Shown: positions 46,433-53,737 of the stretch, one piece after another
How the letters are laid out: each line of letters starts with the position of its first letter
How positions within the stretch are numbered: the first letter of the stretch is position 1
Translations under genes and position numbers: made by a program
Assembly (NCBI RefSeq): GCF_006861825.1
Contig: NZ_VDGI01000014.1
Coordinates: 50,598-114,597, forward strand
Source: Psychrobacillus vulpis
GTDB lineage: Bacteria > Bacillota > Bacilli > Bacillales_A > Planococcaceae
Length of the DNA: 64,000 nt
Reading direction: 5' to 3'
The notes under the pieces: model-generated
Seen by the model: the letters and a program-made list of their open reading frames with translations, nothing else
Told to the model about the DNA's origin: nothing
Database searches by the model: none

Positions 46433-47773
46433 TTAGATATGGCTTAATTCTTTTGCTTTGCTAGTTTCAGCTGTGCCTTCAGAATCGTTCATACTAATTT
46501 CATCTAAATGCTCTTTACTGCGATCTTTTACTGCCCAAATTGCAAGTAATGAAATAACCGCTGTGAAGATGATATAGCATGCAACCGGAACATAGGAACC
46601 ATTAAACTTAAGCATCAAACTTGCTGCAACTAGCGGAGCAGTCCCACCAGCTAATGCTGCACCAATTTGATAACCAAGTGTAATTCCAGTATAACGTACT
46701 TTTGCATCGAAGATTTCAGAGAACATAGTTCCAAGTACTGCTGTTATAGGAGACCAAATAATCCCTAATCCTATAACTGTCGCAATTACTAGTAAAACAA
46801 CTGACTGTTGTTGAATCATCCAAAAGTATGGAAATGCAAAGACGATCATTCCTATTGTTCCACCTACGTATAGCTTTTTCCGCCCTACTTTATCAGAAAG
46901 ACTTCCCATAATAGGAATTAATATTGTTGTAACTATTGTCGCTATCATAACAGAATTTAATACTGCAGTTCTTGAGAATCCTAAATTTGTCGTTGCATAT
47001 GACACAACAAATGTACCAAAAATATAGAACGGTGCTGTTTCAACAACTTTTGCACCGATTGCGATAAGAACTTCACGCCAATGAAATTTCAACGTATCTA
47101 CGATTGGTAGCTTTGGTATTTCACCTGACTCTTTCACCTTCTTGAATGATGGTGTTTCATCAATTCCTTTACGTATCCATAATCCAAAAACAACTAATAA
47201 TGCACTAAAAATGAATGGAATACGCCAACCCCAAGTCATAAATGAACCTTCAGGAAGTAATGTCATAATAGATAAAGCCACAGTCCCAAGAACCATCCCT
47301 ATTGTTACACCCATTTGAGGAATAGCCCCATATAATCCACGTTTTTCTTTCGGTGCATATTCAACTGCTAGAAGTAAAGCTCCTCCCCATTCTCCTCCAA
47401 TACCTAAGCCTTGAACAAGACGTAGAGTTATTAAAAGAATCGGAGCCCATACACCTATCGCTTGATAAGTAGGAAGTAATCCCATACCAAATGTTGCAAT
47501 CCCCATTAAACTTAACGTAATAACAAGTGTCTTTTTACGACCAATTCTATCTCCTATATGACTGAAAACTACTCCCCCGAATGGGCGTATAAAGAAAGCT
47601 AACGCAAATGATGCATAAGCAAGTATAGTTCCAACCGATGGATCTTCAGTTACAAAGAATAGTTGGTTAAATACTAAAGCTGCTACTGTTCCATACAAGA
47701 AGTAATCAAACCATTCAATGGAACTTCCTACTAAACTTGCAATCCATATTTTTCTCATTTGTTTTGAATCCAT
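46433..47773 (-). CDS. MFS metabolite:H+ symporter (MHS family)
   Basis: 446 residues, twelve membrane segments. SLVGSSIEWFDYFLYGTVAA, FFIRPFGGVVFSHIGDRIGR, GLGIGGEWGGALLLAVEYAP and KRGLYGAIPQMGVTIG are signatures of the ProP/ShiA/KgtP branch of the MFS, which import organic acids, betaines or aromatic acids with H+. The central loop and C-terminal tail (NDSEGTAETSKAKELSHI) are hydrophilic. It is divergent from an XRE-cupin regulator, which likely controls it. Confidence 0.88.
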   Translation of the reverse strand: MDSKQMRKIWIASLVGSSIEWFDYFLYGTVAALVFNQLFFVTEDPSVGTILAYASFALAFFIRPFGGVVFSHIGDRIGRKKTLVITLSLMGIATFGMGLLPTYQAIGVWAPILLITLRLVQGLGIGGEWGGALLLAVEYAPKEKRGLYGAIPQMGVTIGMVLGTVALSIMTLLPEGSFMTWGWRIPFIFSALLVVFGLWIRKGIDETPSFKKVKESGEIPKLPIVDTLKFHWREVLIAIGAKVVETAPFYIFGTFVVSYATTNLGFSRTAVLNSVMIATIVTTILIPIMGSLSDKVGRKKLYVGGTIGMIVFAFPYFWMIQQQSVVLLVIATVIGLGIIWSPITAVLGTMFSEIFDAKVRYTGITLGYQIGAALAGGTAPLVAASLMLKFNGSYVPVACYIIFTAVISLLAIWAVKDRSKEHLDEISMNDSEGTAETSKAKELSHI

Positions 47774-47943
47774 TTTACATCTCCCCTTTTACAAAATTGA
47801 AGTGACACTTTAATTTCTCCCTTTATTCATTGTAGAGAGTGTAAAATATTCTGTCAATACTCTTAAAAATATTAAAATTAGTCTTTCACTAAACAAGTAA
47901 TGTATGATTGACTAAACGAGATGAATTTAAAGGAGAATTATTT

Positions 47944-48459
47944 ATGTCTTCTAACTCAATAGGTGAAATGTTAAAGAAGTTAAGAAAAGGTCGAAAACTT
48001 ACTTTAAAAAATTTAGCGGAACAAACGGACGTCTCTATCAGTTTCTTATCTCAAGTAGAACGGGGAAAGTCTAGCGTAACGTTAGAATCTTTGAAGAAAA
48101 TAGCAGATGCATTGAAGGTAAACCCTACGGTATTTTTTCCAGATGACGATTCACTGATGGATGACTTAGATTCGATGAGGCAACAGTTCTATTATCAAGA
48201 TCTATCCAACGGACTTAAAGATGCACTATACTTACCAATTCTAGTAACTCTGCAACCTGGTCAAAACGAAGGAAATGCTTTTTCCCACAGTGGTCATGAA
48301 TTTTTATTTGTCATTGAAGGGACATTAACCGTAGTAGTTGATGAAATAAAAGAAACATTAAAAGAACAACAGTCCATTATGTTTGATGCCAATAAGATGC
48401 ACTATTGGTACAACTTAACCGATAAACCTGTACGTTTCTTAGTAGTGTCATCGAAGTAA
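47944..48459 (+). CDS. XRE-cupin transcriptional regulator
   Basis: 171 residues. N-terminal helix-turn-helix (IGEMLKKLRKGRKLTLKNLA, SISFLSQVERGKSSVTLESL) and C-terminal cupin (SHSGHEFLFVIEGTLTVVVD, QSIMFDANKMHYWYN). This layout is common for local regulators of small-molecule uptake and catabolism. ATG at 47944 follows AAAGGAG. Divergent to the MHS transporter with 170 bp between them; the cyclodeaminase may be the linked enzyme. The inducer is unknown. Confidence 0.88.
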   Translation: MSSNSIGEMLKKLRKGRKLTLKNLAEQTDVSISFLSQVERGKSSVTLESLKKIADALKVNPTVFFPDDDSLMDDLDSMRQQFYYQDLSNGLKDALYLPILVTLQPGQNEGNAFSHSGHEFLFVIEGTLTVVVDEIKETLKEQQSIMFDANKMHYWYNLTDKPVRFLVVSSK

Positions 48460-48468
48460 TATACATAA

Positions 48469-48500
48469 AAAAGGAGCGAGCCTAAGTACTCGCTCCTTTC
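48469..48500 (+). terminator. Terminator of the XRE-cupin gene
   Basis: aaaggagcgag / ctcgctccttt, ten bases after the stop; a family E element begins directly after it. Confidence 0.85.
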
Positions 48501-48501
48501 A

Positions 48502-48856
48502 GACTGTAGACAAATCCGCTTTCCGTGGGCTTGACTTCAGCCTCCTCGTCACTGCAAAGACACTGGCCAAATAAAGTTCGGCCAGTGTCTTTCCTGCGGG
48601 GTCTTCAGCTCAAGCTATTCCCTCAGGAATCTCCGTGGTGGGCCCTGCCTATTTTTCAAAAGTTGAAAGTGGAAATCTGAAGATGCTGTGATCAATCTAT
48701 GTTTCTCGGAATATCTGGTAGCAATCGCTCCAGGCGGGCGCTTTCCGCTTATTTTTAACTTCAATAAACAGAATAGTGGACAATTAAAGCCTTTTCACTT
48801 GATGAGATGGGATAGGCAATCCGTTATTTTTATCAAAAATAGAGTTGTCTACAATC
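48502..48856. mobile_element. Family E element (355 bp), inverted ends GAYTGTAGACAA
   Basis: Left end GACTGTAGACAA at 48502, right end GTTGTCTACAATC at 48844-48856. Inside are a GC-rich repeat (gctttccgtgggcttgac ... cctgcggggtcttcagctc) holding a perfect hairpin acactggcc / ggccagtgt, then the segment gggccctgcctatttttc shared with 59018, and a 117-bp part (48718-48834) that is inverted relative to that second copy. Non-coding. 48857-48962 holds only a short GC-rich repeat trace (cgctcgctttctgcggg). Confidence 0.65.
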
Positions 48857-48962
48857 TTTTTAATTGTAAATAGGATAGATCAGGTTTTCCGAATCTTACC
48901 GCTCGCTTTCTGCGGGCGGATGCAGAACCGCGTTACTCCCATCAGAATACTAAAATAGGATA

Positions 48963-49499
48963 CTATTTGATATATTCTATCAACCAGCAATCACGATATT
49001 CTCCCTCATGAAGTTCATTTTTGGGTAAGAGCTTGACCTTCTTAAATCCACACTTTTCGTAACACCTAATTGCTCTTTCATTCCATGTTTGAGGATCCAT
49101 AACTACTCTGTCTGCTTGATTTTGTTCGACTAAAAACTCCACCATAGATTTCACTAAAAGTGTTCCAATACCTTTGTTCCAATATGCAACTTCTCCAATA
49201 AATTGGTCCATCCCATATATAACATCTGATAAATCTGTGTAACCATATAATTTACTATCATCACTATCTAATAAATAATATTGAATGTATCCAATCGGAA
49301 GTTTGTCAAACTCAACTATACATCGAACTACTCCCTTATCACGGTTGTAGAATTTTTCATGAACCATATCTAAGTCAAATGCATTGTCTCTTCCCTCATA
49401 AAATTCAAGTACAATAGGATCAGAAAGCCATTTAACTAATATAGAATTATCCTTCAGTTCTAATAGACGAACAGATAACTTACCATTTTTAAATAACAT
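48963..49499 (-). CDS. AAC(6')-like aminoglycoside N-acetyltransferase
   Basis: 178 residues, GNAT fold. VYGMDQFIGEP-like segment VIYGMDQFIGEVAYWNKGIG, TLLVKSMVEFL, VVMDPQTWNERAIRCYEKCG, LPKNELHEGEYRDCWLIEY. The order and wording closely follow the acetyltransferase half of the bifunctional AAC(6')-Ie/APH(2'') enzyme and AAC(6')-Ib relatives, including WLSDPIVLEFYEGRDN near the N-terminus. It should acetylate the 6'-amine of aminoglycosides, but chromosomal homologues may have other duties. TATAGGAGAG before ATG. No mobile element gene is adjacent. Confidence 0.8.
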   Translation of the reverse strand: MLFKNGKLSVRLLELKDNSILVKWLSDPIVLEFYEGRDNAFDLDMVHEKFYNRDKGVVRCIVEFDKLPIGYIQYYLLDSDDSKLYGYTDLSDVIYGMDQFIGEVAYWNKGIGTLLVKSMVEFLVEQNQADRVVMDPQTWNERAIRCYEKCGFKKVKLLPKNELHEGEYRDCWLIEYIK

Positions 49500-49550
49500 C
49501 TATATCTCTCCTATAAAGATTTAGTAACATCTACCCTTGATGTCCATTAT

Positions 49551-49690
49551 TCAATTACGAAAGTATACTATTTCCCAAATGTGACCATCTGGATCTTGGA
49601 AGTGTACCGAATATCCCAATCATATTCTTTTGGTTGATCAGGTAAAAGAGAACCCCAGCCGTTACTGCGCTTTCTAGAATAGAATCTACT
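49551..49690 (-). pseudogene. Remnant of a VOC/glyoxalase-family gene
   Basis: Minus-strand translation gives YSVHFQDPDGHIWEIVYFRN then stop, the typical end of a VOC domain. Upstream, SAVTAG and GSLLPDQPKEYDW, also expected for the family, are in other frames. At least two frameshifts and loss of the first two thirds make it a dead fragment. Confidence 0.65.
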
Positions 49691-49734
49691 TAGTAGCGAA
49701 TTGACAATATGTCACTTATTTTTTAGTGACTTTT

Positions 49735-50205
49735 TTATTCCCATCCTTTACTAACATCAATCCATCCTTGTCCATTAGCATATGTATATAATTCCTCAAT
49801 AGTAAGTTCAATCGCACTGTTACTGCTACCACATGCCGGAAAAACAGTTTCAAATCTTTTCAATGATTCATCTAAGAATACTGATACATTTTCAGGTATC
49901 CCAAATGGACAAACTCCACCTACAGCATGTCCCACCTGTTCCAACACTTCTTCTGGAGTTAGCATTTTTGCTTTCACTCCAAAAGTTGCTTTGAATTTCG
50001 GATTATCAATTTTCGCGTCTCCTGCTGCTACAACCAAAATACAATGATCCTCTATTTTAAAGGATAGTGTTTTGGCAATGCGCCCTGGCTCAACATTTAA
50101 AGCCTGAGCTGCAAGTTCAACAGTTGCGCTAGATGTTTCAAACTCTAGTATTTTATAGGCAATTCCTAACTCCTTAAAATAATCCCTCACTAATTCAATT
50201 GCCAT
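49735..50205 (-). CDS. YbaK/EbsC family aminoacyl-tRNA editing protein
   Basis: 156 residues. The family fold is shown by the conserved Lys in GRIAKTLSFKIED, VVAAGDAKIDNPKFK, GHAVGGVCPFGIPENVSVF and FPACGSSNSAIELTIEEL. YbaK-type proteins deacylate mischarged tRNA (e.g. Cys-tRNA-Pro); this shorter group has untested specificity. ATG at 50205 follows AGAGGTGC; the ATG seven codons earlier has no ribosome site. Confidence 0.88.
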   Translation of the reverse strand: MAIELVRDYFKELGIAYKILEFETSSATVELAAQALNVEPGRIAKTLSFKIEDHCILVVAAGDAKIDNPKFKATFGVKAKMLTPEEVLEQVGHAVGGVCPFGIPENVSVFLDESLKRFETVFPACGSSNSAIELTIEELYTYANGQGWIDVSKGWE

Positions 50206-50274
50206 TTGTTGCACCTCTTTTTTCAATATTTCAACTTCTTATTTAATCTTACCATTACTTAATGAAAAATTAAA

Positions 50275-50301
50275 AAGGGCAACCATAACAATGGTCGCCC
50301 T
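50275..50301 (-). terminator. Terminator of the DUF1540 gene
   Basis: gggcaaccat / atggtcgccc with T-run on the minus side; 8 bp after the stop. Confidence 0.75.
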
Positions 50302-50308
50302 AGGTGTA

Positions 50309-50464
50309 TTAAACTTCTGGTTCAAATGTTTTGCAATCCGTTTCTTCACTATTGGATGCTTTATTACCTTTATTACTTACGACATAGATCGCTGTAGCGT
50401 TACATTTGTTTCCAGAACCCCAATACGTACAGTTATTAACTTCACAAAGTACATCTTGTGCCAT
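50309..50464 (-). CDS. DUF1540 domain small Cys protein
   Basis: 51 residues, MAQDVLCEVNNCTYWGSGNK, then CNATAIYVVS ... ETDCKTFEPEV. The spaced Cys pattern (C-x4-C-x8-C-x22-C, with Trp) is that of DUF1540, a probable small metal-binding domain frequent in sporulating Firmicutes. GAGGAGGTG stands before the ATG. Confidence 0.88.
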   Translation of the reverse strand: MAQDVLCEVNNCTYWGSGNKCNATAIYVVSNKGNKASNSEETDCKTFEPEV

Positions 50465-50555
50465 TGTAAAACACCTCCTCTTTTGTTAGCATTAACAATT
50501 TTGAAGGTATTAATACTGGCTGTTATGATTATATAGGAATCAGTAAAAACTTAAT

Positions 50556-51104
50556 TTAACTAGTAGTATCATTTTGAAGTCTATATACAGCCATTTGATA
50601 TATTTTATCGTTGAAATATCCTTTCTCTTCCACTTTATCTGTTTTAACAAAATGACACTTTTCCAAAAGTAGAATGGATGAACTGTTATTTTCCTCTGTA
50701 TAAGCTAATATTTCTTTTAACTTCATTACATCAAAACCATACTTAATCACACTAAGTAATGATTCTTTCATGAAACCTTTTCCTTGAAAACTAGGAATAA
50801 TTCCATATCCTAATTCACCATTTTTCAATTCCTCATTCATATTCCAAATACTAATAGAACCAATAACTTTTTTAGTTAGTTTGTGCTCAATAGCCCAAAT
50901 AATCCATTTATTTTCCTCGATACCTTTATTCATCTTTTCAATATAGGCTTTCGTTTCATATATATTCTCATCTAATTTTGTATCCGTATGTTCATTCATT
51001 CGTGGATCTTTTCTCATTTCAAATAAATCATTGCTATCATTTTCATCCATTTTTCTTAAAATTAGATTTGTAGTTTCAATCGTTGGATAAGGATTGAAAA
51101 TCAT
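50556..51104 (-). CDS. GNAT acetyltransferase, RimJ/RimL type
   Basis: 182 residues. TIETTNLILRKMDENDSNDL, IGSISIWNMNEELKNGELGY, acetyl-CoA loop IPSFQGKGFMKESL and AYTEENNSSSILLLEKCHF. This branch acetylates N-termini of ribosomal proteins or small amines; no target can be named. The ATG at 51104 follows AAGGTG. It starts a same-strand run with the NUDIX gene 33 bp upstream. Confidence 0.82.
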   Translation of the reverse strand: MIFNPYPTIETTNLILRKMDENDSNDLFEMRKDPRMNEHTDTKLDENIYETKAYIEKMNKGIEENKWIIWAIEHKLTKKVIGSISIWNMNEELKNGELGYGIIPSFQGKGFMKESLLSVIKYGFDVMKLKEILAYTEENNSSSILLLEKCHFVKTDKVEEKGYFNDKIYQMAVYRLQNDTTS

Positions 51105-51137
51105 AGATAAGCACCTTCTTTCCATGTTTGAGATTAG

Positions 51138-51617
51138 TTAATCTTTCATTTCTACTAACTGTTCAATATTCAATGGTAATTCGTTAATCTTCTCTTTCAA
51201 AAATAAAGGATAAACATTTATGTCTTTTAATTCTTCAAAGAGTTTCCAATAATAATTATGTATTTTTCCATTTTCATTTACGATGAATTCATCGCCTCTT
51301 TTTAAGATCTCTTTGTCCTTCAACTCTAATAAATAAAAAAAGCAAATTTCATGAAATCTTTCATTTAAGCTTTCTTCTGTAAAAAAATTTTCATTTACCC
51401 ATAGCATCCGCTTAATGTCTACTTCGATAGAAAGCTCTTCTTTTATTTCCCTTCTCATGGAGTCTTCGCTTCTTTCATTCAGTAATACTCGACCTCCAGG
51501 AAGATAATAATAAGGTTGATTTTCATCTTTCATAATGAGTATTTTGCCCTCATAAATTAATAATCCAGCTACTCTATAATTGAATCTCCCTTTTGGTGTT
51601 TTAAATGAGATATCCAT
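51138..51617 (-). CDS. NUDIX hydrolase
   Basis: 159 residues. GRFNYRVAGLLIYEGKILIM, PGGRVLLNERSEDSMRREIK, EELSIEVDIKRMLWVNENFF: the NUDIX box GGRVLLNERSEDSMRREIKE with EELSI is complete. These small enzymes hydrolyse nucleoside diphosphate derivatives. AAAGGAGAC decides the ATG at 51617. Likely cotranscribed with the GNAT gene behind it. Confidence 0.82.
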   Translation of the reverse strand: MDISFKTPKGRFNYRVAGLLIYEGKILIMKDENQPYYYLPGGRVLLNERSEDSMRREIKEELSIEVDIKRMLWVNENFFTEESLNERFHEICFFYLLELKDKEILKRGDEFIVNENGKIHNYYWKLFEELKDINVYPLFLKEKINELPLNIEQLVEMKD

Positions 51618-51815
51618 TTTTGTCTCCTTTATCAGTGTAATAATTGCAAATTTCAGTTTCATACTATAACTCACTTTTCAGACTAATACATCCATTATAC
51701 TTGTTTGTAAATTTTCTTTACCTTTTTCAAAAAATTTTATAGTGAAAATAAAAAATGGAAGTATGAGTATCTAAAATTGATGCTCAAACTCCCCAATGCT
51801 TATTTAATATTACTT

Positions 51816-52715
51816 TTACTTTCTTAAATCGTATTTATAACACGCTACCGCTTCAACCTGTTTAAAGCCCTCCTGAATATATAGTGCTTTCGCTCTCTCA
51901 TTATCTGCATTTACACAAAGTATCGTTCTTTTATATGACTTTTCCTTGGCAAATCGTAAGGCAGCTCTGAGTAGGATTCTTCCTAATCCTTTGCCTTGGT
52001 AGGCAGGTATTATGGCGATAGGGCCAATTTCCATAATTCGTGAGTTTTCATACTCATCATCCGCCCCTCTAATTACTCCTACAGGTTCACTTTTATGATA
52101 AAGGATCATGGAGCCACCTTCTATGTTCTCCTCAGCTGTCATCATTTTTTGTACCATCTCTGGAGTAATAGGAGTTTCACTTCCTTGAAGTTTTGCAAAT
52201 CCTGCATTCCTAACTTCACACCATATTTCTTCATCTCTTCCAGATTGAAAAGGCTGAATAACATAATCATTCGGTAAACTAAATTCAGGCACATCTAAAT
52301 CCTCTCTGACAAGCACGAAGGAATATCTCTCTACATTAAACTTTAGTTGATTAATGAATTCTTCTAATTTTTTATTTGTAAATGGCACAAACAAGAAAAC
52401 CTTATCCAACCCATCTGTATGCTTTAAAATGGCTTCCATCAACATCGAATAGCATTCCAGACTCTCTACTTCAGAATGAAATATTCTAAAGCGAGCCTTT
52501 CTTCCTCTTTTACTATAATCATCTATCATAAGAGATACAGCTCCAACAATATCCCCTTGTTGAGTAGTAACTATATATGTTGGATTTTCCTCATTCGGCT
52601 CAAATTCTTGTAAATCTTCATCGTATAAAAAAGAATCATCTAGCTCCATTTTATGTTTCTTGCAATACGTTATAAAATCAGCAACTCTATTTTGCAACAA
52701 ATTTTCTACTCGCAT
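51816..52715 (-). CDS. Two-domain GNAT acetyltransferase
   Basis: 299 residues. The first half (to about 145) is a degenerate GNAT domain (PTYIVTTQQGDIVGAVSLMI). The second half is a complete one: YVIQPFQSGRDEEIWCEVRN, EPVGVIRGADDE, IGPIAIIPAYQGKGLGRILL and CVNADNERAKALYIQEGF. It resembles mycothiol-synthase-like tandem GNATs, but that pathway is absent from Bacilli, so the substrate is open. AAGGGGAG before the ATG. Confidence 0.82.
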   Translation of the reverse strand: MRVENLLQNRVADFITYCKKHKMELDDSFLYDEDLQEFEPNEENPTYIVTTQQGDIVGAVSLMIDDYSKRGRKARFRIFHSEVESLECYSMLMEAILKHTDGLDKVFLFVPFTNKKLEEFINQLKFNVERYSFVLVREDLDVPEFSLPNDYVIQPFQSGRDEEIWCEVRNAGFAKLQGSETPITPEMVQKMMTAEENIEGGSMILYHKSEPVGVIRGADDEYENSRIMEIGPIAIIPAYQGKGLGRILLRAALRFAKEKSYKRTILCVNADNERAKALYIQEGFKQVEAVACYKYDLRK

Positions 52716-52932
52716 TTGTACTCCCCTTTTCCTCATTGTATTTATATGTTTGTCGCTTATCTATCCATTCTCAAAATACCATTTTATTATTTAGAAAATC
52801 AAACCCCTAACCCCTTAAGCTCTTCATCAAATTAATTGTGGAACTTATAGGTAGCAGTTTATACATAAAGAAAAACTATTGAATATTTTATATTAATTAG
52901 TTGTGAAAAGTAATCTAAAGGAGGTTTTTAAT

Positions 52933-53226
52933 TTGTCACGAAGAAGAGGTGGAAAGTTTCGTTTTTGTGTGTTCCCAGGATATAACTATTGTGGACCTGG
53001 CTGTAGCGGTCCGGGTGCTCCAATAAATGATGTAGATGCAGCGTGTAAAGCACATGATGAATGCTATAGTAAGCGTGGAAATCTATGTGAATGTGATCGT
53101 GAATTTCTTCGCCGTCTGCGCCCCCAAATAAATCCATATACACAACAGGGAAGACACGCAAGACTGATCTATAACTATATGAGACTACAAACAAATTTCA
53201 CATGTAACTCTTTTAAAATTAGATAG
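52933..53226 (+). CDS. Phospholipase A2-like small basic protein
   Basis: 97 residues from a TTG start: AAAGGAGG lies ten bases before it, inside the longer ORF, so that ORF is rejected. After a basic start (SRRRGGKFRFCVFPGYNYC) comes GPGCSGPGAPINDVDAACKA and HDECYSKRG. The GPG calcium loop and the DAACKAHDECY motif, with its His-Asp pair, are those of secreted phospholipase A2 and of the parvovirus VP1 PLA2 domain. It has seven Cys and no signal peptide. It may hydrolyse phospholipids in or outside the cell; the role is unknown. Confidence 0.75.
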   Translation: MSRRRGGKFRFCVFPGYNYCGPGCSGPGAPINDVDAACKAHDECYSKRGNLCECDREFLRRLRPQINPYTQQGRHARLIYNYMRLQTNFTCNSFKIR

Positions 53227-53248
53227 CGCACTTTTTTAGTCTTTGTAA

Positions 53249-53296
53249 TGAATTTTGGAATCCAGGTTCAGAACTAGAACCTGGATTCCAAAATTT
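53249..53296. terminator. Strong shared terminator
   Basis: aattttggaatccaggttc / gaacctggattccaaaatt, a 19-bp perfect stem between the PLA2-like gene and the convergent damaged gene. Confidence 0.85.
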
Positions 53297-53680
53297 ATTT
53301 TTTCTTTTTCTTTTCTTCTGCTTTTTTAATATTTTCAGCAACTCTAAATTTTACTATCTTACTAATTAAATCAGTAGGCATCGGCTTTTCAATAGGAAAC
53401 TGCACGGACCCTTTTGCTTCCTTATATCCCGATAATTCATCTTTAAACGCTTCGATTCCACTAGCAGCTGGATAAAACCCTATATGTTTTTGTAGGCAGC
53501 GAAATGCACAAGATTTCCATGGAGAGCAAAAGTGGGCATTTGATAGTTTATCTTTTCTTCTGCATTTGGTGCAGACTCTTTTATTACTTTTCTTAGCGAC
53601 TCTAAAATTTCCTGAACTTCCGGAGGAAATGTATCAATATATTCATCAATAGAATCAAAAATAATTTTGTTTTCTTCCAT
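53295..53680 (-). pseudogene. YdhG/DUF1801-type protein gene with a frameshift
   Basis: The first frame reads MEENKIIFDSIDEYIDTFPP ... LVHFAAYKNI and stops at 53480. The next frame continues exactly where the family continues: GFYPAASGIEAFKDELSGYK, PIEKPMPTDLISKIVKFRVA, ending in a Lys run at 53297. The family has YKKHIGFYP at this point, so one A is missing from a run of five A (53487-53491). A natural knockout or a homopolymer sequencing error. Otherwise complete at about 128 residues. Confidence 0.8.
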
Positions 53681-53737
53681 AATTTATTCCTCCTTAAATC
53701 TTATTAGTACCTCAATTATTCTAGTGAAAACTTTAAA

